Notes: generated from the letters alone by a model not told the origin. A stretch of 64,000 nucleotides of DNA from Bacteroides uniformis (GCF_025147485.1 NZ_CP102263.1:1439501-1503500); one strand, 5' to 3'; counted from the first letter of the stretch, positions 51,507-60,870 are shown. Translations and numbers: made by a program.

Positions 51507-53018
51507 TTACCGGTTCAGTTCCAGCATTTCCTCTATATACTCCCTCGTGTTGCTGAGCCGGGGCACCTTATGCTGTCCGCCGAGTTTCCCCTTGCTATCC
51601 AGCCAGTTATGGAAGAGGTTGGGACGGGCGACGATGATTTCCAGCGGTTGCAGCGCCAGGTTATTCTGCCTTTTAGCTTCATAGTCGGAGTTCACCTCTT
51701 TCAGGGTGTCGTCCAATACTTTGGCGAACTTCTCCAGGCTGTCCGGCATTTGTGCAAACTCTATCAGCCACTGGTGGCGGCATTTGGCATGCTTGTCCAT
51801 AAACACGGGAGCAGCAGAGTAATCTACTACTTGTGCACCGGTCTCGGCACATGCCCTGGCAAGTCCTCTTTCCGCGTTATCCACAATCAGTTCTTCGCCG
51901 AACGCGTTGATAAAGTGCTTGGTACGTCCGGTGATGACGAACTTATAGGGGTTCTTCGATGTGAACTTCACCGTATCTCCAATCATATATCGCCACAAAC
52001 CGGCAGAAGTGGAGATTACCATGGCGTAGTTTTTGTTCAGCTCCACCTCCTCGAGGCAGAAGGTACGCGGATTCTCCTTGCCTACATCTTCAAGCGGGAT
52101 GAACTCGTAGAAGATACCGTAGTCAATCATCAGCAACATGGCAGGGTCGGCAGGGTCGTTCTGCGTGCCGAAGTAGCCTTCGGAGGCGTTATAAGTCTCT
52201 ACATAATGCATCTTGCTGCTGCGGATCACGTCTTTGTATTGCTCGCGGTAGGGAGTGAAGGCAACGCCGCCGTGGAAGAATACCTCCAGGTTGGGCCATA
52301 TCTCCTCAAGGCTCTGCTTTCCCGTCTTTTCCAGTATATGTTTGATGAGTACAAGCATCCAGGACGGTACACCGGAAAGGTTGCTTACATTTGCATGGAT
52401 GGTTTCGCGGGCAATGGCCTCCATTTTGGGCTCGAAGTGCTCCATCAAGGCTGTCTGCTTGCTGGGTACGCGGACAAAGTTTACCAGCGGGTTGATATTT
52501 TCTATGAGGATGGCGGAGAGGTCGCCTACAAGACTGTGGTTGGTGTTCAGGTTGGGAGCGTGGCTGCCTCCAAGGATAAGCCCTTTACCGGAAAAGAAAC
52601 GGCTTTCGGGATTCTGTCCCAGATAGATGGCAACGGCATCCCGGCCTCCCTTGTAATGCGTGTCGTGCAAGGACTCCCGGCTGACGGGCAGGAACTTGCT
52701 CTTGTCGTTGGTGGTACCCGATGATTTGGCAAACCAACGTATTTCCGAAGGCCAAAGCAGATTTTGCTCACCGGCACGCAGGCGGGTTACATAAGGTTTT
52801 ACTTCTTCATAAGTTTGTATGGGAAGGCGCTTCTTGAAATCTTCATAAGTACGGATAGAGGCATAGTCATGCTTCTTTCCCCATTCCGTGTTTGCCGCTG
52901 TCCGGACGAGGCGCTGCAGTACAAGCTGTTGCAATTCACCGGCATGGCTGGTGTATTGTTCGATTTCTTTCAGACGGGGAGCAAAATATACCTTATTCAG
53001 AAACTTTGTAATATTCAT
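51507..53018 (-). CDS. GH3 auxin-responsive-promoter family (adenylate-forming) protein
   Basis: The 503-residue cytosolic protein belongs to the GH3 branch of adenylate-forming enzymes, which in plants join acyl acids to amino acids. ATP-binding motif SSGTTNDKSKFLPVS lies near residues 94-108, YNASEGYFGTQ near 275-285 and the hinge block FVITGRTKHFINAFGEEL near 358-375. Bacterial members have no established substrate; a small carboxylate conjugation is plausible (inference). It has its own promoter box at 53048-53055 and is divergent from pfkA. Confidence 0.92.
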   Translation of the reverse strand: MNITKFLNKVYFAPRLKEIEQYTSHAGELQQLVLQRLVRTAANTEWGKKHDYASIRTYEDFKKRLPIQTYEEVKPYVTRLRAGEQNLLWPSEIRWFAKSSGTTNDKSKFLPVSRESLHDTHYKGGRDAVAIYLGQNPESRFFSGKGLILGGSHAPNLNTNHSLVGDLSAILIENINPLVNFVRVPSKQTALMEHFEPKMEAIARETIHANVSNLSGVPSWMLVLIKHILEKTGKQSLEEIWPNLEVFFHGGVAFTPYREQYKDVIRSSKMHYVETYNASEGYFGTQNDPADPAMLLMIDYGIFYEFIPLEDVGKENPRTFCLEEVELNKNYAMVISTSAGLWRYMIGDTVKFTSKNPYKFVITGRTKHFINAFGEELIVDNAERGLARACAETGAQVVDYSAAPVFMDKHAKCRHQWLIEFAQMPDSLEKFAKVLDDTLKEVNSDYEAKRQNNLALQPLEIIVARPNLFHNWLDSKGKLGGQHKVPRLSNTREYIEEMLELNR

Positions 53019-53047
53019 CGTTCTTTGTGAAATCTTATTTTAAACCG

Positions 53048-53055
53048 CAAAAATA
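53048..53055 (-). promoter_or_regulatory. Promoter -7 box for the GH3-family gene
   Basis: On the minus strand TATTTTTG matches TAnnTTTG, 29 nt before the ATG at 53018. Confidence 0.55.
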
Positions 53056-53097
53056 ATCTTATTTATCGGCATCTCTATCTTTTTTCTCTTTTTTTTC

Positions 53098-53105
53098 TAT
53101 CTTTA
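53098..53105 (+). promoter_or_regulatory. Likely -7 box for pfkA
   Basis: TATCTTTA, one mismatch from TAnnTTTG, ends 35 nt before the ATG at 53141. Confidence 0.45.
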
Positions 53106-53140
53106 CGGACCTATAGAACAATAATTCAAACAAAAATATC

Positions 53141-54151
53141 ATGAGAATAGGTATTTTGACTTCAGGAGGCGACTGTCCCGGCATCAACGCTACCATTCGC
53201 GGTGTATGTAAAACAGCTATCAACCATTATGGAATGGAAGTAATTGGCATTCACAGCGGTTTTCAGGGGCTGCTGACCAAGGATGTGGAGTCGTTTACCG
53301 AAAAATCCTTATCCGGTTTGCTGAACTTGGGAGGTACGATGCTCGGTACTTCGCGCGAGAAGCCCTTTAAGAAGAACGGCGTGATGTCCGGCGTGGACAA
53401 ACCGGCACTGATAGCGCGGAATATCGAAGAGATGGGGCTTGATTGTGTAGTCTGTATCGGCGGGAACGGTACGCAGAAGACAGCCGCCAAACTCTCTGCT
53501 ATGGGGCTGAACATTGTGTCTGTACCTAAAACCATAGACAACGATATTTGGGGAACTGATTTCTCCTTCGGATTCGATTCTGCCGTCAGCATTGCTACGG
53601 ATGCCATCGACCGGTTGCACAGCACGGCCAGCTCGCACAAGCGGGTGATGGTGATTGAGGTGATGGGGCACAAGGCAGGTTGGATAGCCTTATACTCCGG
53701 TATGGCAGGCGGTGGTGACGTGATTCTGATTCCGGAGATTCCCTATAATATCCACCGTATCGGAGAAACGATTCTGAATCGGCTGAAGAAAGGAAAGCCT
53801 TACTCCATCGTGGTGGTAGCCGAAGGTATACAGACGGACGGGCGGAAGCGTGCCGCCGAGTATATAGCTCAGGAGATAGAGTATGAGACGGGTATCGAGA
53901 CCCGTGAGACTGTGTTGGGTTATATTCAGCGGGGCGGCTCACCCACACCTTTTGACCGTAACCTTTCCACACGTATGGGTGGACATGCCACGGAACTGAT
54001 TGCCAACGGGCAGTTCGGGCGGATGATTACCTTGAAGGGGAATGAAATAGCTTCTGCACCGCTGGAGGAGATTGCGGGCAAGTTGAAGCTGGTGACGGAA
54101 GACAATGACTTAGTTGTCCAGGGACGTCGGATGGGAATCTGTTTCGGCTAA
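53141..54151 (+). CDS. pfkA: 6-phosphofructokinase
   Basis: The enzyme phosphorylates fructose 6-phosphate in glycolysis. The 336-residue product has TSGGDCPGINATIRG (residues 8-22), IGGNGT with Gly110 at the position that favours ATP over pyrophosphate, and the PKTIDNDIWGTDFSFGFDSA block with catalytic Asp of the group III (mixed) phosphofructokinases. EVMGHKAGWIALYSG and YIQRGGSPTPFDRN are fructose-phosphate-binding blocks. Substrate donor is inferred from Gly110. Its last 42 bases overlap the 3' end of rnc on the opposite strand. Confidence 0.94.
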   Translation: MRIGILTSGGDCPGINATIRGVCKTAINHYGMEVIGIHSGFQGLLTKDVESFTEKSLSGLLNLGGTMLGTSREKPFKKNGVMSGVDKPALIARNIEEMGLDCVVCIGGNGTQKTAAKLSAMGLNIVSVPKTIDNDIWGTDFSFGFDSAVSIATDAIDRLHSTASSHKRVMVIEVMGHKAGWIALYSGMAGGGDVILIPEIPYNIHRIGETILNRLKKGKPYSIVVVAEGIQTDGRKRAAEYIAQEIEYETGIETRETVLGYIQRGGSPTPFDRNLSTRMGGHATELIANGQFGRMITLKGNEIASAPLEEIAGKLKLVTEDNDLVVQGRRMGICFG

Positions 54152-54988
54152 TTTTTCTTGTGGGGATTCTTCAACAGCTTCTGCCATGGGATTTTCTTCT
54201 GTGGAGGTTTCTGTTGCATGGTTTCGCTCCTTGGCTGCCTGGACTTCCTCCTTGAAAGCGGCATCCTTAATTTTTTTCAATGCCATCTGTGCCGCATTTT
54301 GTTGCGACTCCTTCTTGGAATAACCGGTGCCGGTACCTGCCGATATCCCTTCGATGCGGACTTCGGTGTGGAACATCGGATTGTATTCTTCGTCGAGAAA
54401 CTGCTCGATAAGCTCGAATGACACCTCCATTTTGTTCTTCTGGCTCCATTCGATGAGTTTTGACTTGAAGTTGACCTCTTTGCGAGACATCTTGTCGAGG
54501 TCGATATAGTTTTTGAAAATCTTCTCTTCCATGAACTGCTTGCAGCGGTCGTAGCCCTGGTCCAGATAAATGGCGCCGATGAAGGCTTCGAATGCATTGC
54601 CGTACATGTAGCTGTTGTGGGATGAGGAGCGGGTGGAGTATTTCACCAGTTTGTCCAGTCCGATTTCCACGGCCAGTTTGTTGAGTGTTTCCCGCTGTAC
54701 AATTTTGGAACGGGTATTGGTAAGGAAACCTTCGCGGCGTCCTTCGAAATGGCGGTAGACAATATCTCCTACAATGGCGTCGAGGATAGCATCGCCCAAG
54801 AATTCCAGCCGTTCGTTGTTGATGGGACGTCCTTTTTCGGAGCGCATGGAGATGGATTTATGCAGCAAAGCCTGCTGATAGACCTTGATGTCACGTGGAA
54901 AGAAGCCGAGAATTCTGTAAAAACAAAAATAAGACTCTCTATCCTTGCGGAACAAGAGCCTTATTTTATCTATTTGGTTACGTAACAC
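54110..54988 (-). CDS. rnc: Ribonuclease III
   Basis: RNase III cuts double-stranded RNA in rRNA and mRNA processing. The product has the nuclease signature NNERLEFLGDAILD with the metal-binding Glu/Asp, a second acidic site in NAFEAFIGAIYLDQGY, and a C-terminal double-stranded RNA-binding domain ending QQNAAQMALKKIKD. After it comes an acidic, low-complexity tail of about 50 residues. The frame is open from 55048, but that would overlap fabF by 53 nt. A GTG at 54988, 7 nt after the fabF stop, gives 292 residues beginning LRNQIDKIRLLF and is preferred. It follows acpP-fabF, the usual Bacteroidetes order. Confidence 0.92.
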   Translation of the reverse strand: MLRNQIDKIRLLFRKDRESYFCFYRILGFFPRDIKVYQQALLHKSISMRSEKGRPINNERLEFLGDAILDAIVGDIVYRHFEGRREGFLTNTRSKIVQRETLNKLAVEIGLDKLVKYSTRSSSHNSYMYGNAFEAFIGAIYLDQGYDRCKQFMEEKIFKNYIDLDKMSRKEVNFKSKLIEWSQKNKMEVSFELIEQFLDEEYNPMFHTEVRIEGISAGTGTGYSKKESQQNAAQMALKKIKDAAFKEEVQAAKERNHATETSTEENPMAEAVEESPQEKLAETDSHPTSLDN

Positions 54989-54995
54989 GACCTTA

Positions 54996-56261
54996 TTATT
55001 CTGCGTATTTCTTGAAAATGACACACGCATTATGACCACCGAATCCAAAAGTATTGGACAAAGCTACGTTCACTTCGCGCTTTTGTGCTTTGTTGAACGT
55101 GAAGTTCAGGTCATAGTCGATGTTTTCGTCGTTATCACCCTCTTCGTGGTTGATGGTCGGAGGAACAATGCCATTCTTGATGGCGAGGATGCTTGCAATG
55201 GATTCTACCGCACCGGCAGCGCCCAGCAAGTGGCCGGTCATGGATTTTGTCGAACTGATGTTCAACTCATACGCATGCTGTCCGAATACCTCTTTGATTG
55301 CTTTTGCTTCCGAAATATCACCTACGGGAGTAGATGTACCGTGAACATTGATATAATCTACTTCTTCGGGTTTCATTTCTGCATCTTCCAACGCATTCAG
55401 CATCACTAACTTGGCTCCCAAACCTTCGGGGTGAGAGGCTGTCAGGTGATGAGCGTCGGCAGACATTCCTACGCCGGCAACTTCCGCATAGATTTTGGCA
55501 CCGCGTGCCTTGGCGTGTTCCAGTTCCTCGAGAACGAGACAACCGCCACCTTCACCCATGATGAATCCGTCACGGCTTGCGCTGAACGGACGGGATGCAG
55601 TTTCGGGAGAATCATTGCGGGTTGACAATGCATGCATGGCATTGAAACCACCTACACCGCAAGCGGCGATGGCAGCTTCCGAACCACCGGACACGATAAC
55701 ATTTGCCTTACCCAAACGGATGAGGTTAAACGCATCGGCAATAGCATTTGTGGAAGTGGCACATGCAGAACAAGTTGCGTAGTTGGGACCATGGAAACCA
55801 TACATGATGGAAATTTGTCCGGCAGCAATGTCCGAAATCATCTTGGGGATGAAGAACGGATTGAATTTGGGGCCGTTTTCCTTACCGGTCAGGGCATAGT
55901 TGCCCGCCTCTTCTTCGAATGTACGGATGCCACCGATACCGGCGCCGAAGATGACACCGATTCTGTTTAAATCCTCATTTTCGACGTCAAGCCCAGAGTC
56001 ACCTACCGCTTCTTTGGCTACTGCAATGGCATATTGTGTGTACAAGTCCATCTTGCGGGCCTCTTTGCGGTCTATATATTTGGTAGCATCGAAGCCTTTT
56101 ACTTCGCATGCAAACTGAGTCTTGAAAAGCGATGCATCGAAATGAGTAATAGGTCCTGCTCCACTAACCCCATTCACAAGATTTTCCCAGAATTCGGGAA
56201 CACTGTTGCCAATGGGAGTAATGGCGCCGAGACCTGTTACTACAACTCTTTTTAATTCCAT
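54996..56261 (-). CDS. fabF: Beta-ketoacyl-ACP synthase II
   Basis: FabF elongates fatty acids by condensing malonyl-ACP with acyl-ACP. The 421-residue product has the Cys-His-His triad in NYATCSACATSTNAIAD, INVHGTSTPVGD and STKSMTGHLLGAAGAVES, and the thiolase-fold N-terminus RVVVTGLGAITPIGNSV. It lies 21 nt after acpP and 7 nt before rnc in a conserved operon. All catalytic residues are intact. Confidence 0.97.
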   Translation of the reverse strand: MELKRVVVTGLGAITPIGNSVPEFWENLVNGVSGAGPITHFDASLFKTQFACEVKGFDATKYIDRKEARKMDLYTQYAIAVAKEAVGDSGLDVENEDLNRIGVIFGAGIGGIRTFEEEAGNYALTGKENGPKFNPFFIPKMISDIAAGQISIMYGFHGPNYATCSACATSTNAIADAFNLIRLGKANVIVSGGSEAAIAACGVGGFNAMHALSTRNDSPETASRPFSASRDGFIMGEGGGCLVLEELEHAKARGAKIYAEVAGVGMSADAHHLTASHPEGLGAKLVMLNALEDAEMKPEEVDYINVHGTSTPVGDISEAKAIKEVFGQHAYELNISSTKSMTGHLLGAAGAVESIASILAIKNGIVPPTINHEEGDNDENIDYDLNFTFNKAQKREVNVALSNTFGFGGHNACVIFKKYAE

Positions 56262-56282
56262 GTTATAAACGAATGGATAAGA

Positions 56283-56519
56283 TTACTTAGCGTGTTCTTC
56301 GATGTAAGATACAGCATCACCTACAGTACCAATCTTTTCAGCCTGGTCATCGGGAATAGAGATACCGAATTCCTTTTCGAATTCCATGATAAGTTCTACA
56401 GTGTCAAGAGAATCAGCTCCCAGGTCGTTAGTGAAGCTAGCTTCGTTAGTAACTTCTGATTCTTCTACGCCTAATTTATCGACGATAATCGCTTTCACTC
56501 TTGATGCAATTTCAGACAT
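56283..56519 (-). CDS. acpP: Acyl carrier protein
   Basis: The 78-residue acidic helical protein carries growing fatty acyl chains on a phosphopantetheine arm attached to Ser37 in [16 protein letters not shown]. It has no other domain. It heads the acpP-fabF-rnc operon; a near-consensus -7 box TTCCTTTG lies on the minus strand at 56571-56578, and purN is transcribed divergently. Confidence 0.97.
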   Translation of the reverse strand: MSEIASRVKAIIVDKLGVEESEVTNEASFTNDLGADSLDTVELIMEFEKEFGISIPDDQAEKIGTVGDAVSYIEEHAK

Positions 56520-56659
56520 AACTTTAAGTTTTTAATTAATAATTAGTTTTATTTCTTTAAATTTGCGGTGCAAAGGAATGAATATTTATCATTCCTCGCA
56601 AATATTTGATGAATTAAATGCACCTTTTTGCACATTTTTCACGGTTTTGTGCAGTAATT

Positions 56660-56665
56660 GGAGGG
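56660..56665 (+). promoter_or_regulatory. Shine-Dalgarno site of purN
   Basis: GGAGGG lies 3 nt before the ATG at 56669. Strong Shine-Dalgarno sites are rare in this window, and this one decides the purN start against the in-frame ATG at 56618. Confidence 0.6.
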
Positions 56666-56668
56666 ATT

Positions 56669-57256
56669 ATGGGAAAAAATATCGCAGTTTTAGCGTCGGG
56701 AAGTGGTACGAATGCCGAGAATATCATCCGTTATTTCCGGGAAAAAGGTTCGGCATGTGTGGCTCTGGTTTTGACTAACCGGCAGAATGCGTTTGTTTTA
56801 GAGCGTGCCAAGGGGCTGGGAGTGCCTTGTGTCTGGTTTGCCAAGAGCGATTGGGAAAGTGGAGAGCTTGTTTTGTCGACGCTTCGAGAGCATGATATTG
56901 ATTTTGTGGTATTGGCAGGATTCCTGGCACGTGTGCCGGACAATATTCTGCATGCTTATCCCAATAAAATGATAAATATACATCCTTCGTTGCTGCCCAA
57001 GTTCGGTGGAAAGGGAATGTACGGCGACCGTGTGCACGAGGCAGTGATTGCTTCCGGCGAAAAGGAAAGCGGTATTACCATCCATTATACGAATGAGCAT
57101 TATGACGAAGGCGGCATTATCTGCCAGCAGAAATGCCCCGTATTGCCGGGCGATACGCCGGAGGAGCTGGCGCAACGCATCCACCGGCTGGAGTATGAAT
57201 ACTATCCGAAGGTGATAGAGGAGTTGGTGGAAGGCCTCTCTCCCAGTTATTTATAG
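56669..57256 (+). CDS. purN: Phosphoribosylglycinamide formyltransferase
   Basis: PurN formylates GAR with 10-formyl-tetrahydrofolate in purine synthesis. The 195-residue product has the ASGSGTNAENI nucleotide loop (residues about 9-19) and the catalytic Asn-His pair in NIHPSLLPKFGGKGMYG, with Asp in YDEGGIICQQ further on. The Shine-Dalgarno site and family length favour the start at 56669. Its end overlaps the convergent YejM-like gene by 10 nt. Confidence 0.95.
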   Translation: MGKNIAVLASGSGTNAENIIRYFREKGSACVALVLTNRQNAFVLERAKGLGVPCVWFAKSDWESGELVLSTLREHDIDFVVLAGFLARVPDNILHAYPNKMINIHPSLLPKFGGKGMYGDRVHEAVIASGEKESGITIHYTNEHYDEGGIICQQKCPVLPGDTPEELAQRIHRLEYEYYPKVIEELVEGLSPSYL

Positions 57257-59100
57257 AATCGGTTAAGGGAGAGGATGGCCTCGTTCAGCTTACGGTTGTC
57301 TATCTTGTAGTTTTCCAGGGGATTCAATGCACTGTCGCTGATTTCTATATATCCGGAAGGGTGTTTTTCCAGAATAGTATGATTTTCTACGATAAAGGCA
57401 TAATTGAGATTGTCGCCCACGATATGCCAGTTCCGTGGACAAGTATCGGTTATTAAATGCCCCATACTGTAATCGGAAGGCGGATTGGTTACACCCAGCA
57501 CTTTATTCATTAGGGTTGGTGCAAAATCATAGTGCGTGGTACGGTGATGGTAGGTATGTGGCTGTTCTCCCGGTTCATATAATAGGAAGGGGATATGTGT
57601 TTGTACCGGTGAATAATTACTGCCGTGGCCCCAATAATTTTTATGATTCTCATTGAATTCTTGTCCATGGTCTCCGGTAATGATGACCAGGGTATTGTCT
57701 AGCAGTTTCTTTTCCTCAAGTTTGTGGAGGACGCATCCCACCAGTGAGTCGGCTTCCGCCACGCAGTTGTAGTAGAGGTTCAGGAAAGGAGTAGGGTCTA
57801 TGTCGTTGTTCAGTTTCATATAGTCGGCGAACTCCCAGGACGGTTGGAAACGATAAAGCTTGTCCTTCGGCACTTCATATCCGTGTGCCAAATCATAGAA
57901 GAGAAAGGAAAAGAAAGGTTTTGTACCGCTGCCCAGCGTATCGAGTGCTTGCAGATAATCTGCTGTAATACGGCAGTCGCGGTCATAAACGGTTTTTCCT
58001 TCGGTATGGGTACGCAAGTCGGGTACCTTTGAGAAAAGTATTTTGGCAAATGGCGGGTTGACGATTGTAGCACTGGGATAAATACCTATCTGATAATTCT
58101 GCTTCAATAGTTCTTCTATGAGCAGGGGCTGTATGCCCGATACCTCAAAATCAGTCCAGTAGATGGATGAGAGACTGAAGAAAAGCCCGAAGATACTTCC
58201 ACGTGTGCCATTGCTGCTGCTTAGATGGGAGGTGAATCTGCTGCAACTGTCGGCAAAGTGGCTGATATGAGGTGTAATGTCCTGGTTAAAGGCGCGGTAG
58301 TTCCATGAGTCTATGGCTATCAGCACTACATTCTTGGGGTTGGAATGGACTTCGTATTTCAAAGAATCTATCGGATAGTTGAGGTCAGCAGACTGCTTTT
58401 TGTTGTTGAAGTTCATTTTAATGACATCCTTGGATGAGACCACTCCTAACTTCATCATCAGGCGGGTTGCCGTAAGCGGGAAGTAATAGGGCAGGCAGGG
58501 GGCGCTGCGAATCACTGAAGTCTTTTGCGCTACAGCGGCATAGGCATGATAAAAGTTAGAGAATAGTGCAAACAAAATCAGAGTGGCAAGTACAGGACGG
58601 AAGCCACAGCGGTGAAAGCGGGTATAACAATGGCCTGCAAGTATTCTTAGCAAAGTATTGGCGGCAAATATACCCACTAATACTCCTGCAATCTTCAGAT
58701 AAAGCCAGAAGCTGAATGTGAAAATCTCACTGTTGCCCTCTCCAACCAGGAGATTCAGTACAAAACCATTGATATGGAACTTGTAAAGACTGTACACACT
58801 GCCGTCTATGTAAGCAAGTATATTGAGTAATGATACAAGAATAATGTGTGTGATGGCGGCGGCTTGATGGCGCCGGACGGTAATGGCTACGATTAAGGAT
58901 ATGATGTAAGGAATAAGTGCCCACAAGGCGGCATGTGAGCAAGCGGCCGTTATATAAAACATCCAGCCTCCCACGTCCATCATGGCGAGCCGGGGACTGT
59001 GAATCAGATAAAACAGAAATTGTATGGCAATCGTCAGAGTTGAAATTGCATAAAAAATAAATCCTTCACTGAGTGATTTCTCTAACTGTATTTTTTGCAT
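57247..59100 (-). CDS. YejM/PbgA-like inner-membrane sulfatase-fold protein
   Basis: The 617-residue protein has about five N-terminal membrane helices (residues about 15-195) and a periplasmic alkaline-phosphatase/sulfatase-fold domain (about 250-570). It keeps VVLIAIDSWNYRAF and ITGDHGQEFNENH metal-site blocks, but the nucleophile region SSNGTRGSIFGLF has Thr in NGTRG, as in YejM-type proteins and phosphoethanolamine transferases, not a formylglycine Cys/Ser motif. In enterobacteria YejM controls lipopolysaccharide amounts; a similar envelope role is inference. It could alternatively be a phosphoethanolamine or phosphoglycerol transferase. It overlaps purN by 10 nt tail to tail. Confidence 0.85.
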   Translation of the reverse strand: MQKIQLEKSLSEGFIFYAISTLTIAIQFLFYLIHSPRLAMMDVGGWMFYITAACSHAALWALIPYIISLIVAITVRRHQAAAITHIILVSLLNILAYIDGSVYSLYKFHINGFVLNLLVGEGNSEIFTFSFWLYLKIAGVLVGIFAANTLLRILAGHCYTRFHRCGFRPVLATLILFALFSNFYHAYAAVAQKTSVIRSAPCLPYYFPLTATRLMMKLGVVSSKDVIKMNFNNKKQSADLNYPIDSLKYEVHSNPKNVVLIAIDSWNYRAFNQDITPHISHFADSCSRFTSHLSSSNGTRGSIFGLFFSLSSIYWTDFEVSGIQPLLIEELLKQNYQIGIYPSATIVNPPFAKILFSKVPDLRTHTEGKTVYDRDCRITADYLQALDTLGSGTKPFFSFLFYDLAHGYEVPKDKLYRFQPSWEFADYMKLNNDIDPTPFLNLYYNCVAEADSLVGCVLHKLEEKKLLDNTLVIITGDHGQEFNENHKNYWGHGSNYSPVQTHIPFLLYEPGEQPHTYHHRTTHYDFAPTLMNKVLGVTNPPSDYSMGHLITDTCPRNWHIVGDNLNYAFIVENHTILEKHPSGYIEISDSALNPLENYKIDNRKLNEAILSLNRFYK

Positions 59101-59216
59101 TGATATTGTAATGTTTTGCCTATAGTTTCCTCTGATTCGGCATTGATAGTAAAGGCGTGAGGAGCTTATATAGTGACGTCTTTTGTATTATCGGGCTGTA
59201 TCTCTAAATGTATGTG

Positions 59217-60260
59217 CTACTTTGGGATATAAGTGTAAGCATCTTTTTCTCTTCGTAGCGGGTAGTCTCCCCGCAATTTTTCAAATTGTTCGGGATGTGT
59301 TTTCAGTGTTTCGCTGTCCCTTCTCGGGTCATACATTTGCAGATATGCTTCTGCCAGGCTGTCGGCGGTAATAATCGGGTTCCGGGGTTGGGGGGGAGCG
59401 ATGCGGTAGTCGGCTTTGATGTGAAAGAAACGGCAAAGGGCATCCAGGGACATACGGGTGGCATTGGCTTTTCCGTCGGCTGAATAACCGGCTATATGGG
59501 GAGTTCCAAGGAACACTCTATTTAATAAGGTAAGATTGATATCAGGCTCGTTCTCCCATACATCAATGATGGCATCGGAAATCAGTCCGTCTTCTAAGGC
59601 ATTCAGGAGCGCATTGGTTTCAATCACCTCTCCACGTGAGGTATTGATAATGACGGGACAGCGTTTTAATGACCGGAAGAAAGTATGGTCTGCCAAATGG
59701 AATGTTTTGTATGGCCCTTCCTTATATAAAGGTACGTGGAAGGTGAGGATATCACATTCTGCTGCGAGTGCTTGCAAGGAACTGAAATCTCTCTCTCCTT
59801 CCTTGTCTTGCCGGGGCAGGTCATTCTTCAGGACACGCATGCCTAGTTCTTGCCCTACTTGGGCTATTTTGCTACCCACATTGCCTACGCCGATGATGCC
59901 TAATGTCAATTCGGACAGTTGTACTCCTTTGAGTTGTTGCAATAATAGTAAGGCTGATTGCACGTATTGGGCTACGGATGCTGAATTGCATCCGGGGGCA
60001 TTGGTCCAAGCGATGCCTGCTTCACGGCAATATTCCGTATCTATATGGTCGAAGCCTATGGTGGCGGTAGCAATGAAGCGGACTTTACTGCCTTCCAGCA
60101 ATTCCTTGTTGCAGCGGGTGCGGGTACGTATAATCAGTGCATCGGCATCTTTTACCAACTCCGGAGTGAAGTCTCTGCCGGGAGTATAAATCACGCTGTC
60201 GGCTATTTTTTCGATGGCTTCTTTAATGAAAGGTATTTTGTTGTCAACAATGACTCTCAT
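59217..60260 (-). CDS. pdxB: 4-phosphoerythronate dehydrogenase
   Basis: PdxB oxidises 4-phosphoerythronate with NAD in pyridoxal-phosphate synthesis. The 347-residue product has the D-isomer-specific 2-hydroxyacid dehydrogenase fold, with NAD-binding GIIGVGNVGSKIA near residue 117, INTSRGEVIETNALL with the catalytic Arg near 210, and HIAGYSADGKANATRM with the active His near 255. The last block and the C-terminal dimerisation domain distinguish PdxB from SerA-type enzymes. A near-consensus -7 box (TATCTTCG on the minus strand, 60295-60302) lies upstream. It is divergent from the envelope-decoration operon. Confidence 0.93.
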   Translation of the reverse strand: MRVIVDNKIPFIKEAIEKIADSVIYTPGRDFTPELVKDADALIIRTRTRCNKELLEGSKVRFIATATIGFDHIDTEYCREAGIAWTNAPGCNSASVAQYVQSALLLLQQLKGVQLSELTLGIIGVGNVGSKIAQVGQELGMRVLKNDLPRQDKEGERDFSSLQALAAECDILTFHVPLYKEGPYKTFHLADHTFFRSLKRCPVIINTSRGEVIETNALLNALEDGLISDAIIDVWENEPDINLTLLNRVFLGTPHIAGYSADGKANATRMSLDALCRFFHIKADYRIAPPQPRNPIITADSLAEAYLQMYDPRRDSETLKTHPEQFEKLRGDYPLRREKDAYTYIPK

Positions 60261-60376
60261 AATGCTGCTGTTCTTTTCGACGATTTTCCATCGTGCGAAG
60301 ATACGACTAATCCGTCAAAGTGGCTAAGTAATGCCCGGAAAATAATTTGACTCTTTCCGTTTTTAAGTTTGCATTT

Positions 60377-60483
60377 CTGCCCTCACCGCTCTCACTCTTT
60401 TCTTCAACTTCCCTATTCAACGGCATTGCAGGGGTGGGTGAGAGCAATCGAAAAGGGTGAGGGTAAATTTTGCTCTCACCCGT
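60377..60483. repeat. 107-nt stem-loop element, copy B
   Basis: Homologous to 31534-31640 over its whole length without gaps. CTGCCCTCACC (60377-60387), GGGTGAGGG (60455-60463) and CTCTCACCC (60473-60481) repeat the three-arm arrangement in which the middle arm can pair with either neighbour. Confidence 0.85.
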
Positions 60484-60564
60484 GTTTTCTTCCGTTCCGC
60501 ATCCTTCTTTCTTCTGTTGCATCCTTTTCATTCTTTCGTTTTACTTTTGGATTCTTCAGCAGCC

Positions 60565-60640
60565 CACGTTAGTGAGCCGTGATGTTCACTTGAGTGAACT
60601 AAACAGCTCACTAGTGTGGTTGAATTGGTTCATAACAGTG
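60565..60640. repeat. Array of four CAC-N4-GTG units at exactly 22-nt spacing
   Basis: CACGTTAGTG (60565), CACTTGAGTG (60587), CACTAGTGTG (60609) and CATAACAGTG (60631) start exactly 22 nt apart. Concentric inverted repeats run across them: GCCCAC/GTGGGC, AGTGAGC/GCTCACT and GTTCACT/AGTGAAC, centred near 60592-60602. Confidence 0.8.
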
Positions 60641-60862
60641 GGCCGATGATGAATAAAGTAGTTTTCGGGAAGGAGATAAGGTGTTTGAAGGATAAAACAA
60701 TGGGCCAGTACGGATTGAACAATGGGGATGTGCCCGATTCCGTACTTGGTTTTTGTAACAGACAGCAAGTGATTGCTCATCTCTATCTTATGTTTTATAG
60801 GTGAATTTGTGTTTTTGTCAAAAAAGGAAAGCGAAATAGACTGCTATATGAGGATTATCTTG

Positions 60863-60870
60863 TACATTTG
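60863..60870 (+). promoter_or_regulatory. Promoter -7 box for the GT4-HisC-LicC-LicD operon
   Basis: TACATTTG followed by CAGC matches consensus and context; it ends 19 nt before the ATG at 60890. No invertible-promoter inverted repeats flank it. Confidence 0.65.

Noticed and set aside
54989..55048. Upstream ATG start for rnc
   Set aside because: It would overlap fabF by 53 nt; the GTG 7 nt after the fabF stop gives normal operon spacing and family length.
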